NCBI RefSeq assembly: GCF_012910905.1
Contig: NZ_WTVN01000001.1
Coordinates: 124,001 to 188,000, forward strand
Direction: 5' to 3'
Source of the DNA: Aromatoleum toluvorans
GTDB lineage: Bacteria; Pseudomonadota; Gammaproteobacteria; Burkholderiales; Rhodocyclaceae
Length of the DNA stretch: 64,000 nt
The stretch's first letter is position 1. Every line of letters begins with the position of its first letter. A model generated the notes under the pieces. It saw nothing but the letters and a program-made list of their open reading frames with translations. It searched no databases and was not told the origin of the DNA. This document shows positions 18,758 through 27,043 of this stretch, piece after piece. The translations under genes were made by a program, and so were the position numbers.

Positions 18758-19765
18758 TCAACCTACCCGCACCATCATCTTGCCCCGGTTCTTTCCGTGG
18801 AGGAGGTCGATCAGGGCCTGGGGCGCGTTCTCGAGTCCTTCGACGACATCCATCGGCGTCTTGAGCTGACCGCTGCGGATCCAGTTCGTCAGGACTTTCT
18901 CGGCTGCCTTGCGCTGCTTGTAGAAATCCATCACCAGGAAGCCTTCCATGCGGATGCGTTTGGCCACCAGCACGCCCGGCACGCCGCGCGGACCGCCGCC
19001 CCATTCCGCCTGGTTGTACTGCGACACCGCGCCGCAACAGGCGACGCGGCCATGGGTATTCATCAGCGCCAGCGCCATCTCGAGGATTTCGCCGCCGGTA
19101 TTGTCGAAGTACACGTCAACTCCGTTCGGACACGCCGCTTTCAAGGCCTCGTACAAATTGCCGGCCTTGTAGTCGACGGCAGCATCGACACCCAGCTCTT
19201 CCTCAAGCCAGCGGCACTTCTCGGCGCCGCCGGCGATGCCGACCACGCGGCAGCCGGCGAGCCGGGCGATCTGCACCGCGATGCAGCCCACCGCACCGGC
19301 CGCGCCGGAAACCACGACGGTCTCCCCCGGCCGCGGATCGCCCACATCGAGCAGGCCGAAGAACGCGGTGAGACCGGTGATGCCGAGAACACCAACCAGG
19401 TGCTCCAGCGTCTGATCCTTATCCCGCCGCCGGACGCTTTCCGGCGTGACGACAGCAAAATCCTGCCAGCCCAGGTCGCCGTCCACCAGATCGCCGGGGG
19501 CCAGCCCAGGGGTATTGGATTCCACGACCTCGCCGATGCCGAAAGCCGCCATGACCTCGCCGGGCTGCAATTGCGGCCGGTAGGTCCGGGTCATCATCCA
19601 GGCGCGCTGCGCCGGATCGACCGACAGCGCGCGCAGGCGGACCAAGGCCTGACCAGGGCCGAGAGTCGGAATTGCCGCCTCACGCCACTGGAAGTGTTCA
19701 AGTCCGACAGCCCCGCTCGGGCGCTGCGCGTAAATCCATTGGCGATTGATTTCTGTTGTTGGCAT
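18758..19765 (-). CDS. NADP-dependent enone/alkenal reductase, MDR family (copy 1)
   Basis: 335 aa paralogue of the preceding entry, with VVSGAAGAVGCIAVQIARLAG as the cofactor motif and DVYFDNTGGEILEMALALMN. Zinc ligands are absent, as expected for the quinone-reductase-like MDR branch. AAGGA lies 8 bases before the ATG at 19765. Two reductases of this type in tandem suggest that two successive C=C bonds, or two stereoisomers, are handled. Confidence 0.85.
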   Translation of the reverse strand: MPTTEINRQWIYAQRPSGAVGLEHFQWREAAIPTLGPGQALVRLRALSVDPAQRAWMMTRTYRPQLQPGEVMAAFGIGEVVESNTPGLAPGDLVDGDLGWQDFAVVTPESVRRRDKDQTLEHLVGVLGITGLTAFFGLLDVGDPRPGETVVVSGAAGAVGCIAVQIARLAGCRVVGIAGGAEKCRWLEEELGVDAAVDYKAGNLYEALKAACPNGVDVYFDNTGGEILEMALALMNTHGRVACCGAVSQYNQAEWGGGPRGVPGVLVAKRIRMEGFLVMDFYKQRKAAEKVLTNWIRSGQLKTPMDVVEGLENAPQALIDLLHGKNRGKMMVRVG

Positions 19766-19807
19766 CTGATGCGTCCTTGATCGTGCGGGCGTTCATGGCC
19801 CACGTAT

Positions 19808-20986
19808 TCAACCCGACAGGCCTTCCGCCTTGCCGATGATTTCCTTCATGATCTCGTTGGTGCCACCGAAGATTCGCATGATCCGCGCATCCGCCCAGGC
19901 GCGGGCGATCGGGAATTCGGTCATGTAGCCGTAGCCGCCGAAGAGTTGCAGGCACTGGTCCATGACCCGCCCCTGCAGATCCGTGCACCACCATTTCGCC
20001 ATCGCCGCCTGCTCCGCGGTCAGTTCGTGTTTCAGGTGGAGGCCGGTGCATCGATCAATGAAGACCTGGGCAATCTCGACTTCCGTCCGGATGCCCGCAA
20101 GCACCTGGCGCGAGTGCTGGAAGGTACCGATGGGCTTGCCGAAGGCGACGCGCTCCTTGACGTAGGCCAGCGTCCACTCCAGCGCGGCCCGGGACGCGGC
20201 TACGGCCGAATTGGCGATACTGAGGCGCTCCTGGGGCAGGTTCGTCATCATGTGCACGAAGCCTTGGTTTTCCGTGCCGATCAGGTTGCTTTTCGGTACC
20301 CGCACATCGTTGAAGAACAACTCGGCGGTATCCTGGGAATGCTGGCCCAGCTTTTCCAGATTGCGGCCGCGCTCGAAGCCCGCCATGCCGCGTTCGATGA
20401 CGAGCAGGCTGATGCCGCCATGACGATTCGAAACGTCGGTCTTGACCGCGGTCAGCACCAGGTCGGCGTTGATGCCATTGGTGATGAAGGTCTTCGAACC
20501 GTTCACCACGTAGGCATCGCCGTCGAGACGCGCCGTCGTGCGCAGGGCCGCCAGATCGGAGCCGCCGCTGGGCTCGGTCATGGCAATCGCAGTTACGAGC
20601 TTGCCGGCGACCATGCCGGGGAACCAGCGCCGCTTTTGCTCCTCATTGGTGTAATCCAGGAAGTAAGGCAGGGCGACGTCATTCACCAGGGCAATGCCCG
20701 AGGCCAGGGAGGTCATCCCAAGGGCGAGGCATTCCTCGGTGAGCACGATGCTGAAGCGGAAATCGGCCAGGCCTTGGCCACCATACGCCTCCGGAACCGC
20801 CATGCACAGATAGCCTGACTCACCCAAGGCTTCGAACAGGGCATGGGGGATGATGCCGTCGCGCTCCCACTGTTCATAATGCGGCTGGACTTCCTTGACG
20901 AGAAAACGGCGGAAACCATTACGGACCGCCTCGTGGTCCTCGTCGAAAAGCTCGCGCCTGAAACGGTTGTTGTCTTCCCTGGCCAT
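19808..20986 (-). CDS. Acyl-CoA dehydrogenase, long-chain-ACAD-like
   Basis: 392 aa ACAD. MTEPSGGSDLAALRTTA marks the middle domain. In the C-terminal domain LPQERLSIANSAVAAS carries a Glu where long-chain ACAD has its catalytic base, while the medium-chain position reads RIFGGTNEIMKEI without a Glu. This places it with LCAD/isovaleryl-type enzymes that act on long or branched chains. It starts at 20986, directly after the stop of the acyl-CoA ligase (TGA then ATG with no gap), so the two are translationally coupled. Confidence 0.9.
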   Translation of the reverse strand: MAREDNNRFRRELFDEDHEAVRNGFRRFLVKEVQPHYEQWERDGIIPHALFEALGESGYLCMAVPEAYGGQGLADFRFSIVLTEECLALGMTSLASGIALVNDVALPYFLDYTNEEQKRRWFPGMVAGKLVTAIAMTEPSGGSDLAALRTTARLDGDAYVVNGSKTFITNGINADLVLTAVKTDVSNRHGGISLLVIERGMAGFERGRNLEKLGQHSQDTAELFFNDVRVPKSNLIGTENQGFVHMMTNLPQERLSIANSAVAASRAALEWTLAYVKERVAFGKPIGTFQHSRQVLAGIRTEVEIAQVFIDRCTGLHLKHELTAEQAAMAKWWCTDLQGRVMDQCLQLFGGYGYMTEFPIARAWADARIMRIFGGTNEIMKEIIGKAEGLSG

Positions 20987-22822
20987 TCAGTCTCTCCCTT
21001 CGCCGGCGTACATCGCATCGATCTCGTCGGCATACTGTTCCAAGATGGCCCGACGCCGCAGCTTCATGGTCGCCGTCACCGCCTGGGATCCCGGCAACCA
21101 TTCACCACCGACGATACGGAACTTCTTGATCTGCTCGACACGAGCCAATTGCTCGTTGGCCCGCGCCACTTCGGCCTCGACCTCGACCAGCACTTCCGGA
21201 CTGCGGCACAGGGCGTCGATATCCAGCCCGCCCAAGCCATGCTCCGCGGCCCAGGCGCTCAGATAGGCGGAATCGACGGTAAGCAGGGCAGCGTTGTAGT
21301 TGCGGCCATCCCCCACGACGATGGCTTGGGAAATGAAGTTGCCCGCACCGGTCAGCGCCCCTTCGATATTCGACGGCGACATGTTCTTGCCGAACGAATT
21401 GATGATGATGTCCTTCTTGCGGTCGACGATGCGGAAATAGCCGTCGGCATCCACAGTCCCGATGTCGCCGGTATGCAGCCAGCCGTCAGCGTCCTTGATC
21501 GCGGCGGTCGCTTCCGGCTGCTTGCGGTAGCCGCGCATGATCCCGGCGTGGCGAATGAGGATTTCGCCGTCGTCGGCGAGCTTGACCTCGACCCCTGGCT
21601 GCGCCCTGCCCACCGTACCGATGCGAACCTTGCCCTTCGGGCTGCGCGTACCGAGCGCCGCCGACTCGGTCATGCCGTAGGCCTCATCCAGGGGCAGGCC
21701 GATGGCATGGAAGAACTCGACCAGGGCAATCGGCGCCATGGCACCGCCGGAACCGACGAACAGCCCTTCCGCATCGAGGCCCAGGGCCTTGCGCACCGGG
21801 GCGAAGAAGCGGGCGTCGTCTGCCGCGACGGCTTCAGCCAAGGCCGTCGGCACGGGCTTCTCGGCCTGCTCCAAGCGCACCTTCTCGAGCGATCGCTGCT
21901 GCGCCTCATGCACCGCCAGGCGGGCGTCCTCGGGCAGCGCGGCCCACTGCTTTTCGATGCCGAGCTTGATTTTTTCCCACAGCCGCGGCGGCGAAAAGAA
22001 AATATGGGGATGAACCTGCTTGACCGCCGCCATGATGTTCATCGGGTCGTCGCAGAAGGTGATCGTGCAACCGTTGAGCAGGGGCAGGTAGTGTCCGGCC
22101 ACCCGTTCGGTGGTATGGGCGGTCGGCAGCCAGGACAGAATTCTTTGTCCGGGGAAGAAGCGCAGCCAGTGCTCGACGATGGTGGCAAAGGCGATCACGC
22201 TGGAGTGAGGCAGTTCGACGCCCTTGGCAGGCCCAGTGGTACCCGAGGTATAGACGATGGTCGCCAGATCGTCGGGGCGCACCGCCGCGACCGCCGCTTC
22301 GAAATCGAACCCCTCGGCACCGCCTTTTTCAACGTCGGACCAGTCGATGGTTCCTGCCCCGCCGTCGCCGTCGAGCAGGACGACGGTGGCGAGCGCCGGC
22401 CAGTCTTTCTGCGCGCCCCGGATCTGATTGAGGAAAGCCCGCTCGCAGAGAACGATCCGGGCGTCCGAATTGTCCAGCAAGGGCACGATCTGCGCTGCCG
22501 GCAAGGTGGCATAGAGCGAGAAAGGTGTCGCGCCCAAAGCCATGATGGCCAGATCGGCGAACAGGAATTCCGGCCGGTTCTTCAACATCAGTGCCACCGT
22601 ATCGCCATGGCGAACACCAATACGACTCAAGCCCGCGGCCAATGCTTCGACACGCTCACGAACCTGACGCCAGGTCAGACGCGTCTTCCCGTCCAGACTG
22701 TCGACGGCAATCAAGTCGGCGTACTGCTCGACGGTACGAAGGAAGCCCTTGATGACCGTATCCGGGTGTCGGGGTGGGATGGAGGCAGCCGCCGTCTTAT
22801 GCAGATCGGGGGAATGTTCCAT
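20987..22822 (-). CDS. Long-chain acyl-CoA synthetase (AMP-forming)
   Basis: 611 aa ANL-superfamily ligase. The P-loop-like motif YTSGTTGPAKGVE lies near residue 190, the GMTESA motif is present, and HTGDIGTVDADGYFRIVDRK precedes KKDIIINSFGKNMSP with the hinge and catalytic lysine region. It resembles FadD15/plant LACS-type proteins. It would activate the incoming acid with ATP and CoA and is the only ligase in the window, so it is the likely entry step. AAAGGAG precedes the ATG at 22822; an upstream ATG at 22861 lacks a good ribosome site. A palindrome lies just upstream (22839-22868). Confidence 0.88.
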   Translation of the reverse strand: MEHSPDLHKTAAASIPPRHPDTVIKGFLRTVEQYADLIAVDSLDGKTRLTWRQVRERVEALAAGLSRIGVRHGDTVALMLKNRPEFLFADLAIMALGATPFSLYATLPAAQIVPLLDNSDARIVLCERAFLNQIRGAQKDWPALATVVLLDGDGGAGTIDWSDVEKGGAEGFDFEAAVAAVRPDDLATIVYTSGTTGPAKGVELPHSSVIAFATIVEHWLRFFPGQRILSWLPTAHTTERVAGHYLPLLNGCTITFCDDPMNIMAAVKQVHPHIFFSPPRLWEKIKLGIEKQWAALPEDARLAVHEAQQRSLEKVRLEQAEKPVPTALAEAVAADDARFFAPVRKALGLDAEGLFVGSGGAMAPIALVEFFHAIGLPLDEAYGMTESAALGTRSPKGKVRIGTVGRAQPGVEVKLADDGEILIRHAGIMRGYRKQPEATAAIKDADGWLHTGDIGTVDADGYFRIVDRKKDIIINSFGKNMSPSNIEGALTGAGNFISQAIVVGDGRNYNAALLTVDSAYLSAWAAEHGLGGLDIDALCRSPEVLVEVEAEVARANEQLARVEQIKKFRIVGGEWLPGSQAVTATMKLRRRAILEQYADEIDAMYAGEGRD

Positions 22823-22838
22823 GACGTCTCCTTTAATT

Positions 22839-22868
22839 ATCGTTTGCCTTTCGGCAGGCATGAACGAT
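22839..22868. promoter_or_regulatory. Interrupted palindrome upstream of the acyl-CoA ligase
   Basis: Outer arms ATCGTT (22839-22844) and AACGAT (22863-22868) flank an inner inverted repeat TGCCT-N6-AGGCA. It lies 17 bases upstream of the ligase start, so it could be an operator or an mRNA hairpin that affects the ribosome site. It differs from the TCGTC-N6-GACA motif. Confidence 0.4.
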
Positions 22869-22965
22869 CAATCGCCCGTCATTATGGCGCCGTCGCGGCC
22901 GAGGACTTCTTCAAGTCCCGGCCGCCATCGATCAGCTCAAAGCCCTTCAGCCTGCCGACGACCCC

Positions 22966-23766
22966 TTACACCGATACTCGGTTGCGGTAGTTACCGAAGG
23001 CGGGGGCGCGTTTCTCGGCGAATGCAACCACGCCCTCCTTGGCTTCGGGGGTGTCGCCGAAATTGATCAGGCCGGTCGACGCGAGGCTGCCGGTGGCGAC
23101 GAAGTGCTCGGTGTCGGTATTCAGCGATTGCTTGAGGAAGCGCAACGTGGTGGGCGACATGACGAGCATCTCGTCCGCCCACTTGCGCACCTCCGCCTTC
23201 AGTTGCGCCGCGGGTACGACGGCATTGACCAGGCCCCAGCGCTCCGCAGTGGCGGCGTCGTATTGCCGGCACATGAACCAGATTTCCCGCGCCCGCTTCT
23301 CGCCGACGATGCGGGCCAGCAGCCCGGTGCCCCAGCCCGCGTCGAAGGATCCAACGCGCGGCCCGTTCTGACCGAAGCGCGCATGGTCGGCGGCGATGGA
23401 GATATCGCACAGCACGTGCAGCACGTGGCCGCCGCCGATGGCCAGGCCGTTGACCGCGGCGATCACCGGCTTGGGAATGTCGCGGATGACGCGCTGCAGG
23501 GCCAGGATTTCGAACAGTCCGCTCTCCGACTTGCCGTAGCTGCCGGTTTCGGCCCGTTCCTTCTGATCGCCGCCGGCGCAGAAGGCACGATCACCGGCAC
23601 CGGTGAGGCAGACGACGCCGACTTCGGGATCGGCCCAGGCGCGCTTGAAGGACTTGACCAGTTCATCCACAGTTTCGGCGCGGAAGGCGTTCATGCGCTT
23701 TTCGCGGTTGATGGTGATGGTGGCCAGACCGTTGTCGACTTCATAGGTGATGTCTTTGAGTTCCAT
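22966..23766 (-). CDS. BadI/MenB-like crotonase (2-ketocyclohexanecarboxyl-CoA hydrolase-like)
   Basis: 266 aa crotonase whose features follow BadI: INREKRMNAFRAETVDEL, AGDRAFCAGGDQKE, the GLAIGGGHVLHVLCDI oxyanion loop, FGQNGPRVGSFDAGWGTG, VGEKRAREIWFMCR and a late NTDTEHF. BadI and MenB open or close rings through a Dieckmann-type reaction; BadI hydrolyses 2-oxocyclohexanecarboxyl-CoA to pimeloyl-CoA. With the BadH-like SDR at 34200 this suggests hydrolytic opening of an alicyclic beta-keto-CoA. GAGGAAA precedes the ATG. The frame stays open for 27 further codons after the TAA stop, which may be chance. A GGAT repeat lies in its leader. Confidence 0.8.
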   Translation of the reverse strand: MELKDITYEVDNGLATITINREKRMNAFRAETVDELVKSFKRAWADPEVGVVCLTGAGDRAFCAGGDQKERAETGSYGKSESGLFEILALQRVIRDIPKPVIAAVNGLAIGGGHVLHVLCDISIAADHARFGQNGPRVGSFDAGWGTGLLARIVGEKRAREIWFMCRQYDAATAERWGLVNAVVPAAQLKAEVRKWADEMLVMSPTTLRFLKQSLNTDTEHFVATGSLASTGLINFGDTPEAKEGVVAFAEKRAPAFGNYRNRVSV

Positions 23767-23814
23767 GGTATTTCCTCTTTCATTAGACAGATTGAACGCC
23801 GTCCGGCAAGGGCA

Positions 23815-23853
23815 GGATGGATGGATGGATGGATGGATGGATGGATGGATGGA
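23815..23853. repeat. GGAT tetranucleotide repeat (9 copies plus GGA)
   Basis: Nine uninterrupted copies of GGAT followed by GGA, 39 bases, lie in the 95-base gap between the ACAD ending at 23862 and the BadI-like gene starting at 23766. On the coding strand it reads as ATCC units ending 48 bases before the start codon. Such microsatellites are slippage-prone. A change in copy number would alter the leader length but not a reading frame. Confidence 0.95.
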
Positions 23854-23861
23854 AGCGATGC

Positions 23862-24944
23862 TCAGTGCAATGCCAGTACCTCGGCCATCCGTTCCCGATA
23901 ACTGCGCGGCGAACCGAACAATTCGAGATTGAGCTTGGCCCGCTTGTAGAACAGCTGCAGGTCGTGCTCCCAGGTGTAGCCGATGGCTCCGTGCAGCAAC
24001 AACGCCCGATCCGCCGTGCGCACGGCGGCTTCAGTGGCGAACGCCTTGGCGATCCAGGCGTGGAGCACGCCGTCAGCCTGCCCTTCCTGCAAGGCCCAGG
24101 CGGCGTAATAGACGCCGGAGTGGGCGGCTTCGATGTCGACCAAGGCCTCCGCGGCGGCATGCTTGACCGCCTGAAAGGAAGCAACCGGTACGCCGAATTG
24201 GACCCGCTGGCCGACGTACTCCACAGTCATGTCGAGCATGCGCCGGGCCAGCCCCAGCGACTCGGCGGCGACCAGCAGCGCGATGACGGCATTGGCGTCC
24301 TGCGCCGCGCCGCGGTCCAGTCGGCCGATGCGGATGCCCTTCGCCTGCTGCAGGCGTACGTCACCGAAGCGGCGGGTGCGATCGATCATCCGCCGCGGCT
24401 TGATATCGACGTCCGATCCCCCGTCCGGCACCAGCCAGAGGTCCAAGCCATCGCCGGAGGGCAGCGGAACCAAGAGATGGCTGGCCCCGGGCGCTTCCAG
24501 CACCATCGGTATCACACCCGACAGGCGCCCCCCGGCCACCTGCACTTGGAGCGCCCCCTCGTCGGCCGGCCGACCGGCGGGAACGCACAGGACCCCAGTT
24601 CCCTCGCCATCGAGGACTTCGCGCAGAAACTCGGCGCCGCCAGGAAGCCTTACGGCAAAACCCAGGGCCCCGCCGGCACCGGCCAGCAGAACGCCGCTGG
24701 GCGCGACGGCCCGCCCCAGTTCCTCGAACATCAGGGCCTGCTCGACCCGGCCGCCGCCCTGGCCGCCAAGCTCCTCGGCAACGCCGATACCCACCCAGGC
24801 ATTGCCGACCGCGCATGCGTCGAAAGGCGACAAGTCCGCCGCATCGACCCAGCGTCGAATCTTGTCCAGCCCCGCTTCACGCTGCAAGGCGACGCGGATC
24901 GCGTCGCGCAGCATTTCCTGTTCTTCGTTGAAAGCGAATCGCAT
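23862..24944 (-). CDS. Acyl-CoA dehydrogenase-family protein, probable partner subunit
   Basis: 360 aa ACAD fold, shorter and more divergent than its neighbours. The N-terminus is MRFAFNEEQEMLRDAI. The C-terminal segment LHGAIGYTWEHDLQLFYKRA ends in LNLELFG and lacks the catalytic-Glu block. This pattern is typical of one partner in the heteromeric ACADs known from actinobacterial steroid degradation (FadE28/29 type). The ATG at 24944 is preferred over 24956 because GGAG lies 7 bases upstream. The adjacent full ACAD (24957-26129) is the likely partner. Confidence 0.8.
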   Translation of the reverse strand: MRFAFNEEQEMLRDAIRVALQREAGLDKIRRWVDAADLSPFDACAVGNAWVGIGVAEELGGQGGGRVEQALMFEELGRAVAPSGVLLAGAGGALGFAVRLPGGAEFLREVLDGEGTGVLCVPAGRPADEGALQVQVAGGRLSGVIPMVLEAPGASHLLVPLPSGDGLDLWLVPDGGSDVDIKPRRMIDRTRRFGDVRLQQAKGIRIGRLDRGAAQDANAVIALLVAAESLGLARRMLDMTVEYVGQRVQFGVPVASFQAVKHAAAEALVDIEAAHSGVYYAAWALQEGQADGVLHAWIAKAFATEAAVRTADRALLLHGAIGYTWEHDLQLFYKRAKLNLELFGSPRSYRERMAEVLALH

Positions 24945-24956
24945 CACATGCTCCAT

Positions 24957-26129
24957 TCAGTCGCGCGGCATGCCGAGGACACGTTCGGCCAGGATGTTGC
25001 GCTGGATGAAGGTTGTGCCGCCGGCAATGCTGGTGCCCCGGGCCTGGTAGGCCAGGCGCAGCCATTTGGCCCGGGCCGGGTCCATATCGGCCGGCTCCTC
25101 CTGCCCTTCGATGCCGATCACCGAAAGCGCGAAATCGCAGATTTCCTCCACCAGCGGCGTCGTGAACAGCTTGGCGGTGGACGCCTCGGGGCCGGGCGCC
25201 CCGCCCTCGGCGAGGGTGCTCAAGATACGTTTTCCGGTGAGGCGCTGGAGGGTCATCCGCGTATAGAGCTCGGCCAGGCGTTGCCGCACGAAGGCATCCT
25301 GGCCGAGCGGCAGGCCGTCGGCACCCCGGGTGTCCCGCACCAGCGCGATCAACTCGTCGAGCAGGCGCAGCGTATTGACCCGCCCGGTGGCGATTGCCGC
25401 GCGCTCGTAGCCCAGCGTGGACATGGCAACCTTCCAGCCGCCGCCTAACTGACCGACCAGCAGATCTCCCGGCACATGGGCGCCGTCGAGAAACACTTCG
25501 TTGAACTCGGCACCGCCCAGCATCTGGCGCAGCGGGCGCACGTCCACGCCGGGCTGGCGCATGGGCAGGATGAAAAAGCTGATCCCGCGATGACGCTCCC
25601 CTTCGCCGGTACGGGCAAGGAGGATGGCGTATTCGGCCACCTGGGCGGCGCTGGTCCACACCTTCTGCCCATCGATGCGCCAGCCGTCGCCGTCGGGCGT
25701 CGCACGGGTGGCGAGGGCGGCCAGATCGGAACCGGCCCCCGGCTCTGAGAAGAGCTGGCACCAGAGATCTTCTCCGGTCAGGATGCGATCGAGAAAACGG
25801 GTTTTCTGGGCGGCAGTGCCGTGTTCGATCAGGGTCGGCCCGGCGAAACCGGCGCCGATCACGTCGAGCCGGTCGGGCGCGCCGGCCCGATCGCACTCTT
25901 CATAGAAAATGGCTTGCTGCAACACACTCGCACCGCGACCGCCGTACTCGCGCGGCCAGGCCAGGCCCGCATACCCGGCTTCATACAGGCGGCGCTGCCA
26001 GGGGCGCCACCATTCGACGCGTTCCTCGAGTTTGTCCGGCGCCGGCCCCAGGCGCGGCACCTCACTCTCCAGCCAGGCCCGCACCGTCTCGCGGAAAGCG
26101 GCGTCCTCCGCAGCGTCACGGAAATCCAT
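24957..26129 (-). CDS. Acyl-CoA dehydrogenase, probable catalytic partner
   Basis: 390 aa ACAD with WPREYGGRGAS, LFSEPGAGSDLAAL, and a C-terminus ending RNILAERVLGMPRD. The medium-chain Glu position is replaced (SIAGGTTFIQ); a Glu in LGYERAAIATGR could be the base. It sits directly upstream of a shorter ACAD in the same operon, as heteromeric alpha2beta2 acyl-CoA dehydrogenases do. It would desaturate a bulky ring- or branched-side-chain acyl-CoA. Pairing is inferred from gene order and sequence type. Confidence 0.85.
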   Translation of the reverse strand: MDFRDAAEDAAFRETVRAWLESEVPRLGPAPDKLEERVEWWRPWQRRLYEAGYAGLAWPREYGGRGASVLQQAIFYEECDRAGAPDRLDVIGAGFAGPTLIEHGTAAQKTRFLDRILTGEDLWCQLFSEPGAGSDLAALATRATPDGDGWRIDGQKVWTSAAQVAEYAILLARTGEGERHRGISFFILPMRQPGVDVRPLRQMLGGAEFNEVFLDGAHVPGDLLVGQLGGGWKVAMSTLGYERAAIATGRVNTLRLLDELIALVRDTRGADGLPLGQDAFVRQRLAELYTRMTLQRLTGKRILSTLAEGGAPGPEASTAKLFTTPLVEEICDFALSVIGIEGQEEPADMDPARAKWLRLAYQARGTSIAGGTTFIQRNILAERVLGMPRD

Positions 26130-26132
26130 GCT

Positions 26133-26912
26133 TCAGCATCCTTTCCAGATTGGCGTGCGCTTTTCGGCAAAAGCCCGGGCGCCTTCGCGTGCGTCCTCGG
26201 TTTCAAGAGCAGGCAGGCCCAGTCGATCCTGCAACTCCCAACCGCCTTCTTCGTCCAGATCCAGGGCGCCGCTCACAATCGCCTTGGATGCCTTGACCGC
26301 CAGCGGTGCGTTGCGCGCCACTCGGTGCGCCAGGGCCAGCGCCTGCTCCAGGGCCTCGCCAGGCTCGCACAGTTCATTCACCAGGCCGATTTCATAGGCG
26401 CGCTCGGCACTGATGTAATCGCCGGTAATGGCTAGGTACATCGCCACCTGGTAGGGAATCCGCTTGGGCAGGCGGATCAGCCCGCCGGCCGCCGCCACAA
26501 GGCCGCGCTTGGGTTCCGGCACACCCAGCTTGGCGCCACGCGCCGCCACGATCAGGTCGCAGGACAAGGCAATTTCCAGCCCGCCGGCGACCGCGAAGCC
26601 CTCGATTGCCGCGATCAGCGGCTTTTCCGGCGGCTTGCGCGTCACCCCGGCAAATCCTCGCTCTGTCGCAGGCACGTCGCCGCGCAGATAAGCCTTGAGA
26701 TCCATGCCCGCACAGAACGCGTCGCGGCTACCGGTGATGACGCCGATGCGCAGCGCCGGATCGGCATCGAGTTCGTCCATGGCGGCGGAAACGCCGCGTG
26801 CGAGAGCCTCGTTTACCGCGTTGCTATCCGCCGCGCGGTTGAGGCGGACGATCAGCACGCCATCGTCGCGCGTCACGCAAACCGGTGCCTCATCAAGTAC
26901 GGGAGCATTCAT
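26133..26912 (-). CDS. Enoyl-CoA hydratase/isomerase family protein
   Basis: 259 aa crotonase with AFCAGMDLKAYL and GFAVAGGLEIALSCDLIVAA, then VPEPKRGLVAAAGGLIRLP with a Glu in the hydratase position, so a genuine enoyl-CoA hydratase is likely. Two in-frame ATGs (26921 and 26912) are possible. The inner one is preferred because AAGGA lies about 10 bases before it but only one base before the outer. It leads the ACAD pair and is probably the first gene transcribed after the operator-like element at 27003. Confidence 0.85.
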   Translation of the reverse strand: MNAPVLDEAPVCVTRDDGVLIVRLNRAADSNAVNEALARGVSAAMDELDADPALRIGVITGSRDAFCAGMDLKAYLRGDVPATERGFAGVTRKPPEKPLIAAIEGFAVAGGLEIALSCDLIVAARGAKLGVPEPKRGLVAAAGGLIRLPKRIPYQVAMYLAITGDYISAERAYEIGLVNELCEPGEALEQALALAHRVARNAPLAVKASKAIVSGALDLDEEGGWELQDRLGLPALETEDAREGARAFAEKRTPIWKGC

Positions 26913-27002
26913 GTTCAGCATTTCCTTTCGGTAAGATCGGGGGCTGGATGAGTTCTGATTGCCAGCCTTGAAATCATTCTGCGGTAGCGCTCAAGCTCTG
27001 CT

Positions 27003-27020
27003 ATCGTCCAAAAAGACATA
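27003..27020. promoter_or_regulatory. Putative operator ATCGTCCAAAAAGACATA
   Basis: Variant of the element at 6605 and 35022, with GTC-N6-GAC symmetry and the flanking TCGTC/GACA conserved. It lies in the 131-base gap upstream of the crotonase-ACAD-ACAD gene set, about 90 bases before the start codon. Confidence 0.5.
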
Positions 27021-27043
27021 CTTTCCTGAGCGACGGGATCCGC

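Noticed and set aside
23815-23853. GGAT array as a CRISPR-like or IS-related repeat
   Set aside because: Units are 4 bases without spacers, so it is a simple microsatellite.
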